The notes beneath the pieces were generated by a model. That model was given only the letters and a program-made list of their open reading frames with translations, was not told where the DNA came from and did not search any database. 64,000 nucleotides of DNA, taken from positions 25,460,501 through 25,524,500 of the forward strand of contig JARKIP010000065.1 in the NCBI GenBank assembly GCA_029990175.1, read 5' to 3'. Source of the DNA: Petunia secreta (Eukaryota; Streptophyta; Magnoliopsida; Solanales; Solanaceae). Positions within the stretch are counted from its first letter, which is position 1. Each line of letters starts with the position of its first letter. The position numbers and the translations under genes were made by a program. This document shows positions 54,101 through 64,000 of this stretch, in pieces.

Positions 54101-55552
54101 CTAGGGGTTAATTTTAAGAACCCAAACTAGTTTGGGTTCCTTTCCTTTTAAAAAAGGATGAATCAGATCTCTCCTAGCCCAGAATGGTAATGGTTTCTTT
54201 GTGTGAACATTTTCCATTTTTTCAGAATGTTGAACAGGTTTATAGGACCTATTCTTCTGTTTCACAAGATTTTGAACAGGTTTATAGGACCTGTTCCTCT
54301 GGGCAGCCCTTTTTAAAGATTGACAATTTTGTTTCCGGTGACCAGTGTTTCCACAATGAGTGCATAGCCAGTTTTCAGGAAATGATAAGTACTTACTCTT
54401 TGGATTCCATTTGGATGAACTCTGTGCTTTCATGAATCCAATACCTTTCCTATTACTACTATGATTTTCCTGTAACCATTCTAGTGCTTCAGAAGACTTG
54501 TTCCATTCTACAGTGTTTCTTAATTCCATTTTTGTTTTAACCAAGTCTTCTTCTAGAGATCTTATCTTTTCATCTTTTTTACACAGTTCATCAACTGTGA
54601 TTCTCAGTTTCTCTTCAGCATTGATCTGATGAGAATTAGCAATACCTTTACCTTTTACAACTGTTTTAACATTTTCTAATTCCTGAGCAGTTGTTTCAAG
54701 TGTGAGGACCTGTTCCTCAAGCATGCTAATCTTCCTTTCCAGAAAATCATTTTTAACTATTTCTTCTTTGCATTCCGTTTCTAAACAATCAATTTTATAA
54801 TGCATTTGATGATTGCTATCCCTTAGAGATTTAAATTCATTTAGCACAATATGGAATACTTTAACCAATTTTTCTCTAGGCATGCTTTTTACATCATCTT
54901 TGAGTTTAGAGACAAATTTCTGAATCTCCAAGTGCCATTAGAGCAAGATCCTCATCCAGATCATCATCAGTTATTTCGTCTTCACTGTCTTGCTATCCTG
55001 CAACCAATGCTTTGGAATTTCCACTTTTCTTATGGACATGTTCCCTAGCCTTCTTCCTTTCATCAATGAATCTCTTCCTCCATTCTCCTTCCATAATTGG
55101 ACATTTGCTGATGTAGTGCTCCGAGCTTCCACATTTGTGGCATTCTCCAGCCTGTTTCATGTTAGTAGACCTACCCTGTCCACTAATTTCCCTTTTCTTA
55201 TTCAAATATTTCTGAACACTTTTAGCGATACGGACCAGTTCCTTATCATCAATGATTTTATCACCAGCAGTCAAGGCTAGGTTAGGTTTAGTTTTAACTG
55301 GTGCTCCTATGTTTTTAACCTTTTTCCTCAGTTCATAAGTCTTTAGATTGCCTATAAGCTCATCTAAGGATAAAGTGGTTAAATCTTTACTATCAATGAT
55401 AGCACAAGCTTTGATCTCCCAAGAATCTGGAAGAACCCTAGTTAATATCTTTTCTACTCTATCTTCCACAAGTTAAAACCCTTCCCAAAGAGATAAGTTC
55501 AGAAGCAATGGCATTAAATCTAGTATACATTTCAGAGATTGACTCTTCTTAT
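54101..55552 (-). pseudogene. Sirevirus gag, N-terminus missing
   Basis: It starts mid-protein at 55552 (SISEMYTRFNAI region), then VEKILTRVLPDSWEIKACAI, LDELIGNLKTYELRKKV, knuckle CHKCGSSEHYISKC (about 55145-55105), an acidic stretch with a stop, and a 276-codon frame (54931-54101) with a long coiled coil (EEIVKNDFLERKISMLEEQV) and a second knuckle CTHCGNTGHRKQNC. The same gag, less intact, is on the plus strand at 62285-64000. Confidence 0.85.
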
Positions 55553-56914
55553 TAGGCGCCCCGCCTGTTTTTTGGGCGCCCCGCCTACTGGGGATTTCAG
55601 CACAGTCCAAAAATGGGTTTTTGGCCCTTTTGCACCCAAATTTCGATGTTCCAAGGTATTTTTTTCTAATCCGAAGGTACCCAATGGTGTTTTCAACTAC
55701 CACAATCAATCTCCAATTATTTATAACAACACCCAATCCATAACGAATCCAAATCAGGAATTTTCAATCAAGTTCAAGGGTTTTCAATTTTGGGGTTTTT
55801 GATTTTTTTCAACTTTTGATTTTCAACACCAAATCATGAAACAAGGGTTGCACTTCTTTTCAACACCAAATCAACTGGTAATCATCATAGATCAATCCCC
55901 GATATCAAACAACCAACGGATCATCAAATCCAATCCACAATAAGAATTTTTTTTTTGTAATTTTCACTTTTTTTTTCAATTCTTTTTTGTTTTTTCTTCT
56001 TTTCACAAGATCAAGAACAACAATAACAATAAACAAAACTAAAAGATAGGATGAACAAGGATCGAGGGTTTGTAAGAACAAATCCCGAGCCTTTCTCTGA
56101 TACCAAGATGATACGGGTCAAATCATGGAAGCGAATAATAAGTAACGGAAGCAATCAAGTAAACACGAGATCGAAGAAATAAGGGATGTGGAAGAACAGA
56201 AATAGAAGAAAGAAAGAATCAAACGAACAAACATATTGATTCAAAAGGGAAAAGTGACTCAAACCATTACACGGGGTCACACTAGCGGTGATCCACCATG
56301 GATTCCAAGTAAGAGATACATGAAGCCAATGCTTCAACAAGAAGGACCTAGTCTTGTCTAATGTCTAATCTTCAATCTCAAGATCTAGCTAATGAAAAAT
56401 GACTAAGTGTGGTATTTATAGGTTCACCACACTCCTAATGTAATATCTAAAAAGCCCTCAAATGATCTAAAAACATCACAAGCTTCGTAGGGTCAAATAG
56501 GGATTACATGTCAAAATCTTGTCAAAAACAAGGCAAAACAGGCGCCCCAAACAGCAGAGTAGGCGCCCTACCCTGCAGAGTAGGCACCCCACCCTCCAAA
56601 GTAGACAGACCGCCCAAAAAGTAGGTTGTCCGCCCTTTTTATGGGCAGCCCAAAGTTCAGAGAGTGGTGCAGTCACTAGGCGGTCCGCCTAGTCCAGTGG
56701 GCGGTCCGCCCCCTTCTTGGGAGGCTTGGAACCGCTCAAAATGGACTCTAAGTGTGCCTCCTTGGTCTGTAGCCAGTCCTCATTCTGTTGGCACTCAAGT
56801 CCATGACTCCAAATCACTCTCGAACCCTACTCCGGTGCCCTTGTCTTAGATCTTTTGTGCTCTCACGCTTGGCTCTTGATGGTTGATGCTTTGGCTCAAA
56901 TTTGCCCCGCATCA
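55553..56914 (-). mobile_element. Element D': 5' LTR and leader of a Ty3 element of the D family
   Basis: LTR 56109-56914 (806 bp; minus strand TGATGCGGGGCAAAT to GACCCGTATCA), primer-site variant at 56105-56094 (TGGTATCAGAGA), then 540 bp of leader ending at a palindrome AGGCG-CCC-CGCCT (55554-55566). Beyond it comes Sirevirus gag, and outside the LTR at 56915 comes D internal sequence on the opposite strand. U3 has the AGGCG-GTC-CGCCT unit at 56678-56690. The LTR start is closely similar to that of D at 59695 but inverted. Confidence 0.75.
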
Positions 56915-57544
56915 CATGGGAAGGGAGAATCTTGCCTATCCTAATTGTGCTCAATGACTTGATGCTTCTAACTCCCATGTGAAGGGTGGAATGAGAAATG
57001 GTGTTGCTCTTACTACTAATGGGATATATTGCTCTAGTGGTAGTGGTAGGAGTGGTGCTATGGGCTATGGAACCAAGGCAAGAGGCACTTATGGTTCCAT
57101 AGTAGTACTCATTCCTCGATTTTCAACAACACTTTTAATGTTGGAAGAGTGACGGGAAGTGGAGGTTATTCTAGTAGTGTTGCCACTAGTGGAGGGATAA
57201 GGAAAACCCGAGTTGATGGTGATGCTTTTCTTGGATTTACAAGCTCTTACTTGGGCGATCCTATAACAGACTTGTGCCAAAGTAGGTTCATTTTTGAGGT
57301 GAATGGTAATGGAGGATGCTTGCTCAAGGTTAGTGAAGCTGATGCTAATTATATTAACGACTCTTGGGTTGATAGACTAAAGATAACATACTATAAATTG
57401 AAACATCCTTATGTGAGTCATGGTGTTTGGGTTACTAGCGAGGTTCGGTTACTTATATCTCATGGGAGTTACAAGGAATATGTATGGTGTGATGTATATC
57501 CTATGTGGTATTTTGGTATTTGGTTAGGTAAACCATGGTTGTAA
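56915..57544 (+). pseudogene. Element D: Gly/Ser region and inactive protease-like domain
   Basis: Readable at 57149-57544: SRFIFEVNGNGGCLLKVSEA, DANYINDSWVDRLKITYYKL, GSYKEYVWCDVYPM and WLGKPWL, matching E residues 264-355. The catalytic D-S-G is absent (S-E-A-D-A). Upstream, frame-shifted Gly/Ser-rich sequence matches E. It ends in a stop directly after GKPWL. Confidence 0.65.
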
Positions 57545-59694
57545 GAAAAGAGAGTGCGGTATGATCTCATAAAGGATGTGTATAAGGTGAGCAAGGGGTA
57601 AAGGACTTATGACCTTGAACCTTGTCGGGCAAAGATTTTGATACATCTTAGTACACCTTCTTTGTCTATGGAAAGGAGAAATGAGCAAGAACCTCATTCT
57701 ATGATTGCAAGAGTGCACTCAAGAAGTCCTACAAACACAAGAAATGGGGGTACTAGTGCAAGAAAAGAGTTGGAAAATATAAACAAGGTGAACCCCAAAC
57801 CACAAGCTCCAAAGCCAAGTGGTTCACCAACAAAGAAGAAAGAGATGTCAAGTGATGAGTCTCTTAGTCCTAGATTCCGGGTTGATGTTAAAAGTCCAAC
57901 TAGTCCGGCCATGGGTATCTTTGGGCCTCGTCCCAACCCACCCGAATATGAGAGACTAAAGATTGAGAGGAGTAAGGGACTGACCGGTGACATTCCTCAA
58001 GTGAAAAAATGAGGGGATGTGTTGAGTGATGTGAGTGGGATGTGACAACCCGAATCTACACCCGACCTTGAAAAGAAAATAAGGGAAAAGAAAGATGGAA
58101 AAAAATTATGGAGAGTGAGGACACCCCTTATTCTAACCTTAACTCTTTATCTTTTTCTTCTACTTATGTTAGCTCTTGTGTAGGTACTCTTGGAGGCAAA
58201 CAAATGGATCCTCAATCATGTTCCGAGATGGGAGGACAAGGTGAAGAAGATTTTCAATGCAAGCTTCAAGGTGAAGGGACAATTAATGACACTTCAAGTG
58301 TATTGAGTGAGCAAGATGGCCACTAAAAGGTATGTGATAGTTCTTCCCTTGAGCATGTTACTTCCTTGTCATGTCATAGTATTTGTGAAAACTCTATACT
58401 AGTTGATGAAATGTGTGATTACAATGTGTTTGCAACTAGTGTAGAGTCGGTTGGTCAACTTGTGTGTGATTGTGAACCACTACTTGAGAGGTATGATAAG
58501 CCACATCATGATGTGAGCTCGATTTTTATTGAACTTCTCTTTAGTAAAGATTGTGTAGTTGACTTTATTTGTGACCCTTGTTATGACCCCCCACCTATAT
58601 GACTCCTCAAGTGTGGGTGTTGACTCTAGTTTTATTGCCTCACCTTTGATGGGTAGTGGAGTTGTTTTCACAAACCCTTTGTTTGAAGATGATTCTCAAA
58701 GAGGTGATGGTGAATATCAAACTAGAGAAGAGTTTGGATTTAAACCCCCATGGTTTGGAAAGTTTAACTCTACAGACAATCCATTCTTTGGAACTCCAAG
58801 TGAGATGAGTGGTCTTGGTATCGGTTGTGTTGGACCATCTTCTAGTAGTCCTAACCTTCATTGTGTGGACTATAATGATGAAGAATCTAATTTAAAGACC
58901 TTCCTTGGGAGTTTGCCTAGTGAGGAAGATTGTCTTAGAGGTGGATTTGGAGGTGAGGAAGTCACTCTTGGTGTGTGTAAGAGTGCTTCCAAGAAGGGGA
59001 GTTGAGTAATTAATGTTAGTTTCCAATTAAAAACTATTGTGTTTACTCCACCCGACATGTTGATCACACCTTGGGTGTTGAGCTTGCCAAAGCCATTGTG
59101 TCACCATGTGATAAAAATGCATTGAAGGCTTGGTGTGTTGGTTATGCGCTTAATGATGATAGAGTTCTTGATTTCTTAATCTTGCATGTTGCATGTCTTA
59201 TTAATCTCTTTGTTCGTTATGGTAGTGAGTGCTTGTAATTGTTGAGCCAAGAATTGGTTGTTTCCTTTGGAGACATAAGCGTTTTGATTATTATTGATAC
59301 CTGGCTCTATCATAAGAGTGTGATTTTCACATCACTTGTACTCACTCTTGTTTGAGTTGCCTACTCTTGTAGTAAGAAGTCTTGGTATGTTCTTCTTGTA
59401 CTTAGGGATCATAGGAATTTTGATGGCTTGATCTTGCATATTCTCTATCCTATTGATCACTTCGATGAATCTTGTGTTGAGTGCACCCATTGGGGAAGGC
59501 CAGTACTTGTTGTTTTCTTTTGAAACATGTGATTTATCATTGTTATTGATACTTGGTTATACCATAAGAGTGTGTTTTCCACACTATTTTCCCTAACCTA
59601 CTCTTGTAGTAGGAGATTTTGGTTGTGCTTGTCTTTGATTGTAGGTCTCGATGGTTTGATTTTCGAGGACGAAATCCTTTCAAGAAGGGGAGGA
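57545..59694 (+). pseudogene. Element D ORFX-like region (broken), with a duplicated end
   Basis: Pieces at 57638-58012 (RLKIERSKGLTGDIPQVKK, like ERSEGVTGDNPREEKGED of B), 58108-58326, 58366-58602 (HHDVSSIFIELLFSKDCVVD) and 58559-59005 (FNSTDNPFFGTPSEM, LKTFLGSLPSEEDCLRGG). The hydrophobic IDTWLYHKSV motif occurs twice (near 59300 and 59550). A splice-acceptor-like TTTGATTGTAG and the SFQEGEDDAGQ tail precede the LTR. Confidence 0.65.
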
Positions 59695-60094
59695 TGATGC
59701 GGGGCAAATTGCGCCCAAAGCGCCAACCATCAAGAGCCAAGCTCGAGAGCACAAGGAGGACTAGTCAAGGGCTCCGGAACCACTTGAAGATCATATATTG
59801 GAGCGCCATGGAAGGAGGACCGTCGAGACCCTAAGGAGAGAATCAAGAGACACAAAGTGAGGCGACACAAAAGGCTTCAGGAAGGGGCGGACCGCCTAGT
59901 AGTTGTTGAACTCTCTAGATCTCAAGGGGCGGACCGCCCCTGTGCAATGGGCGGACTGCCCACTCTGCTGTGCCACACTTCCAAGCTTGCAAGAGGCTGA
60001 CCGCCTCCCATTATGGGCGGGGCGCCTAGTTTGCTGAGAGTCCATCCGAGATTTCATTAGTTTTTGTGTGTAATTCCAACTATAGCCCTAAGTG
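59695..60094 (+). repeat. 3' LTR of element D, truncated
   Basis: It starts TGATGCGGGGCAAATT and has palindromes GGCGG-A-CCGCC (59887-59940 region). The frame KSFQEGEDDAGQIAPKAP runs from the internal region about 20 codons into it. The part with TATA box and R/U5 is missing. Confidence 0.7.
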
Positions 60095-61474
60095 CATGCT
60101 ACGCCCGTACTGACTGAGCTTCAGTCGCTTATGGAGCAGGTGTGTTTCCTCTGCACCCGGTGACTTGTAAGCTAATACTAGTCTCGCTAACTGGACTAGT
60201 ATCCCCGTGATCATAGATAGGGTTTTTTTGCCGATAAAAAAACATGGTGCAAATTAAGAATTTTTGCTTGGTATTTGCTTGTGGTGACAGCGGTGATGCA
60301 CTTTAACCATTGAAACGTGAAAGCTTCTGGAGTTGGGAAGTAAAACACGACCAATCAGCTGATACACAAGCTGTCCAGAATCGTGCATGCAACGTGCTCG
60401 GTGAAATTCCCCAATGAAAGTTTGATACATTCGGCAAAGTCTGAGTAACCGAATCTATTATGGGGCATATATTGAACATAAGTTGGGTAGAATTATGGTC
60501 CGGGGGTAGCATTTAGGGTACTTTAATTTGAGCGACACTCATTGCATGTCGTACACACACGACAAGTGTCGTTTCGCACACTAACTACACGAGTCACAGC
60601 CCCCGTGATGTAAATTATGGGCTGCCATCCTCGTTTTGCTTAAGTGAATGCTTTTATGTGCTTTGGTGATAGAGAATAGCATAAGTGTGGGGTGCAGGAA
60701 CCCCATTTTGCATAGTTTGTCGATTTTAAATATAAGAATTATTTGAAACAAAGAGGTGCACGTAGAGGGAAGTCCGATTGCCTGACGAATGATACAATGA
60801 GCATAAAATGTTTAATAGTGAAATACACTTGAGCATTAAGTGTGGGGTGAGCACGCACCAATGTGTACTAAAAACAAAGCTTGAAAAGGACTAGTTTCTA
60901 GCTATCTTAATGAACTTATTTGCACTCCTTGGGCTGATTATACATTGTTTTTGGTGCAGGTACTTAATAGTAAAATGGCTGTCATAAAGCAAGCATCAAA
61001 GAGTGGAGGAGGTGGCGCCGGGGGGCAACCACCAAGGAAACCAACAAATTGAATGGATAACCATAAGCAAAGATCAAAGAAGAAACACAAAAAGCCTGCC
61101 AAGAGTTAGTAGAGGGGGACAGTAATCCTGAAAAGAAAAGGCCTGCCTACTTAGGTTTCTTCACAACCAACTCAGAGCAAGCGCAAGGCACCATTCTAAC
61201 AACCCGCCAGCAGTCGTGAATGGCTTGTAGTTATCCATGAAGGTGGTGTGTGTAACCCACTGGCTAAGAAGAAAAGAGTAGTTCAAGGAAAAGGGAAGGC
61301 ACTAATGGAGCAAGACAATGTTGAAGATGTCTAGGTTGATTTTGATGATGAAGAAGAGTTTGTTACCATTCTATTTCCCACAGACATGGCGTCCACCAGT
61401 ATTCCTATTGTCAAATCATTGTTGGGAGGACACGTTTATGCGTGAGGATGCATACAGGGCTTACAAGTAGATCG
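60095..61474. other. Unassigned repeat-like DNA between D and the second Sirevirus
   Basis: About 1.4 kb without intact frames. 60095-60240 ends in a T-run/A-run (GGGTTTTTTTGCCGATAAAAAAA) and might be a non-LTR 3' end. 60680-61440 contains AGTGTGGGGTGC blocks and a broken basic/Gly-rich frame from 60974 (MAVIKQASKSGGGGAGG) with stops, perhaps a decayed gag of another LTR element. Paired CGACA/TGTCG inverted repeats lie at 60542-60582. Confidence 0.4.
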
Positions 61475-62284
61475 TGTTAGCTTGGATAAGCTGGAAGTTT
61501 TGACTGATAACAAAGGAAAAGATCCAAGGACATGTTCCTTTGAATCACTGAAGTTGAATAAATAATTCATGCAAAATTATTTAAGTAAGAATATAAATTA
61601 TTATCCTAAATCTAATGTTTATCTTGATAATTATGCAGGATTACACGGAATATGAAAAGATTGCATAACAGTGGACAAGAGCTAAGGGATTTCGGGTAAC
61701 CAAGGAAAGAGTTCAATTAGGACTCAAACTCTTGGAAGCTTTGAAGTTCTAATTGCTCAAGACTTCTTGGGTTTCGGAAGCTATAAAAGGAGAAGTATTT
61801 CAGCTGTTCAAGGGTACATAAATATAAAGAGAATCGAGTCATACATATAAAGTATCTTGATCTTATTTGTGTAATCATTAAGCTACATGGAACTGAGTAA
61901 AGAACCTGTTTCTTAGATTGAGTCTTGTCAAAGTTCAGTATTAGTTCATCTGTAGTAGGTACTATCGAGTTGTATCATCTTAATTCAAGTCGTGTACTAG
62001 AAGAAACTTCACTGATCGTGAAAGAGGTCACTAGAGGATTAGAGCTAGTCCTAGGTTAGTAAAAAGGTAGTCTTGTAACCAAGTGAGTCTTTTATATAGT
62101 AAAGTTGAAATCCTACTTGGAAGAGTAGGTTGGTGGTTTTTTTATCCCTAGTTAACGGGGTTTTTCAACGCTAACATCGAGTGTTCATTTACTTACAGTT
62201 TTAATTCTGCATATAATAAAGTAAAGGAACACATTGAAGAAACTGGTCCTTAAAACAGTAAGTGCTGTGTCTTGGGAAATAACA
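61475..62284 (+). repeat. 5' LTR of the second Sirevirus
   Basis: 810 bp with terminal TGTTA/TAACA repeats and a TATAAAAG box at 61792-61799. The purine-rich GGTCCTTAAAAC end fits Sirevirus LTRs. Confidence 0.8.
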
Positions 62285-64000
62285 ATCGGTATCAGAGCGG
62301 GTTATCCTTGAAAAGGCTAACACCTAGGATTAGAAAGAGTACATCACAAAAGAATGGTGAGGGTCAGTCTACTGTTACGGCACCTTTGTTCAATGGAAAA
62401 TACTATTCATGGTGGAAGGAAAGGATGAGAGATCATCTTCAAGCCGAGGACTCTGAGCTGTGGTACATAGTTACTGAAGGTTCCATAATTCCAATGAAGA
62501 AAGATGCTGATTAAAATGATGTTCCCAAAACCAGAAGAGAATGCAACGTTGAAGACTTAATGCAATGGGAAAAGAATGCCAAAGTAATGAAGTGGCTTAT
62601 CTATGGACTTAGTCCTGATGAGTGTACTAGAATTAGAATACCACTACAAAGGAGATTTAGGATGCTCTACAGGTCGCTCATGAAGGGACAAGTCAGGTTA
62701 AGAGACCTAGAGTTACACTTCTTTTTGCTGAATATGAAAGTTTTAAAATGAAAGAAGGAGAATCAATTTCTGAAATGTACACTAGGTTTAATGCTATTTC
62801 ATCTGAACTTATCTCTTTGGGAAGGGTTTTAACTGTTGAGGATAGAGTGGAAAAAATCCTAACTAGAGTTCTTCCAGACTCTTGGGAGATTAAGGCTTGT
62901 GCCATCATAGAAAGCAAGGATCTTACCACCTTATCCTTGGATGAGCTTATAGGAAATTTGAAGACTTATGAACTGAGGAAAAAGGTTAAGAACATAGGTG
63001 AACCAGTTAAAACTGAACCTAACAAGCTTTAACTGCTGCTGATATGCCTGTTGATGATAAGGAACTGGTCCTTATAGCTAAAAGTGTTCAAAGATACTTG
63101 AAAAAGAAAAAAAGAGGCAAGTGGATAGGGTAGGTCTTCTAACATGAAACATGCTGGAGAATGCTTCAAGTGTGGAAGCATGGAGCACTAAATCAGCAAA
63201 TGTCCAGTTATGGAAGGAGAATGGAGAATGAGATATGTTGAGGAAAGAAGAAAGGCTAGGGAACATGTCCGAAAGAAAAGTGGAAATCCCAAAGCAATGG
63301 TTGCTGGCTGACAAGATAGTGAAGATGAACAATCTGATGATGATCTGGATGATGATCTTGCTCTAATGGCTCTTAAAGACTCAGATAATGAAGAAGATGC
63401 TGAGGTATTTGTTTGTAAACTTAAAGTAGATGTGAAAAGCATGCCTAGAGAGATATTAGTCAAAGTATTTCATACTGTGCTAAATGAGTTTAAATCTCTA
63501 AGGGATGGTAAAGATCAACTACATGATAAAATTGAAAGTTTAGTAACAGAATATAAAAAGGCAGTAATTAAAAATGACTCTCTGAAAAGGAAAATTAGCA
63601 TGCTAGAGGAACATGTCCTCACACTTGAATCAAATGTCCAGGAACTGAAAAATGGAAAATTAAAGATTAAAATAGTTGAAAATGGTAAGGGTATTGCTAA
63701 TTCTCATCAGATTATTGCTGAAGAGAAATTAAAAGTCACAGTTGATGAACTGTGCAAGAAAGATGAAAAGATAAGATCTTTGGAAGAAGATTTAGTTAAA
63801 AAAATGGAGTTAGGAAAAACTGTAAAATGGAACAAGTCCTAAGAAGCACTAGAATGGTTACAGGAAAATCATAGTAGTAACAGGATGGGTATTGGATTCA
63901 TGAAATCTCTGTCATCACCCAAATGGGATCCAAAAAATAAGTATCTAACACTCCTTAAAAATTGGCTATGCACTCATTGTGGGAACACTGGTCACTTGAA
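62285..64000 (+). pseudogene. Second Sirevirus gag (broken, partial)
   Basis: VTAPLFNGKYYSWWKERMRD and KNAKVMKWLIYGLSPDECTR (stop at 62512 where a Gln codon is expected), frameshifts near 62660 and 62745, then SISEMYTRFNAISSELISLG, ILTRVLPDSWEIKACAI, knuckle CFKCGSMEH-stop-ISKC (63166-63205), the coiled coil at 63366-63842 and the second knuckle beginning CTHCGNTGH at 63970. Gag would coat the RNA; this copy cannot be translated through. Confidence 0.85.

Larger units (their letters stand above)
47915..55552 (-). mobile_element. Sirevirus (Ty1/Copia, Maximus-type), 5' end missing
   Basis: Minus-strand order is gag with two zinc knuckles and coiled coil, protease, integrase, RT, RNase H, a long extra ORF, then a polypurine tract (AAAAAGGGGGAAAT, 47928-47915). 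This order with the extra ORF defines Sireviruses. Gag is truncated at 55552, where a Ty3 leader begins, so its 5' LTR, primer site and gag start are lost. Confidence 0.9.
56915..60094 (+). mobile_element. Element D: internal region and partial 3' LTR, same branch as E
   Basis: Internal sequence starts abruptly at CATGGGAAGG, equal to E at 37516, so LTR, leader and the first 130 codons are missing. Then protease-like domain, ORFX-like region, polypurine tract (59682-59694) and an LTR from 59695 that loses homology near 60094. No RT, RNase H or integrase. Confidence 0.75.
61475..64000 (+). mobile_element. Second Sirevirus, 5' LTR and gag, running off the window
   Basis: LTR 61475-62284 (TGTTAGCTTGG to AAATAACA), primer-site variant CGGTATCAGAGC at 62287-62298, then gag. 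Its gag is a close relative of that at 54101-55552 on the other strand. The remaining element lies to the right. Confidence 0.85.

Noticed and set aside
35440..60094. E and D as two halves of one element
   Set aside because: Both contain their own protease-like domain and their LTRs differ in sequence, so they are separate copies.
60095..60240. A non-LTR retrotransposon 3' end
   Set aside because: The T-run/A-run end is suggestive, but there is no tail-side duplication and no coding sequence, so it stays unassigned.

Overview
The window reads as heterochromatic DNA of a flowering plant, and I found no host gene. It is AT-rich and consists almost entirely of nested LTR retrotransposons. Plant hallmarks include initiator-Met primer-binding sites, an Athila-type element with a tRNA-Asp-type primer site, Sireviruses with an extra ORF after pol, a Tekay/Del chromovirus with TGTAATATCC/CACGACCC LTR ends, and a tRNA-headed SINE. 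A eudicot, possibly Solanaceae, is my guess; the family is not proven by the sequence.

Layout. 1-15982 is a five-deep nest. A Ty3 element F (+, 15033-15982) is interrupted by an Athila-like element (-, 9720-15032). That is interrupted by a Tekay chromovirus (-, 4691-9719), then by a Ty3 element Z (+, 1-4690), whose 3' LTR carries a 3.8-kb LTR-only insertion (-, 595-4385, TSD ACACC). 16599-34477 is a Ty1/Copia element (-, TSD ATTTC) holding two Ty3 elements: A (+, 18243-24511) and B (+, 25614-32112, TSD ATAAG). A SINE lies in its gag. 35440-38349 is the 5' half of Ty3 element E (+), cut by a truncated long LTR (38350-47442), which itself contains Ty3 element C (-, 39926-46275, TSD CCTGG). 47443-55552 is a Sirevirus (-) with a nearly readable post-pol ORF and an odd 3' LTR. 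55553-60094 holds two oppositely oriented pieces of one Ty3 family (D' and D). 60095-61474 is unassigned repeat-like DNA. 61475-64000 is the start of a second Sirevirus (+).

The most unusual content is the group A, B, C, D, E, F. These Ty3 elements keep LTRs, primer site, polypurine tract, and either Gag plus aspartic protease (A, B, C) or a divergent replacement (D, E). They have no reverse transcriptase, RNase H or integrase core. In the place of pol they carry a long acidic ORF of unknown function (here ORFX) that recurs in several independent copies and ends in a hydrophobic stretch with an IDAWLYHKS-like motif. In B, gag, protease and ORFX form one frame of 1172 codons broken by only two stops. 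The elements must be mobilised in trans. Z, which ends in a normal integrase tail and shares their polypurine tract and LTR layout, represents the likely partner family. Their LTRs and their 5' leaders both carry arrays of short GC-rich palindromes (AGGCG-N3-CGCCT and relatives) whose centres change between families while the arms persist.
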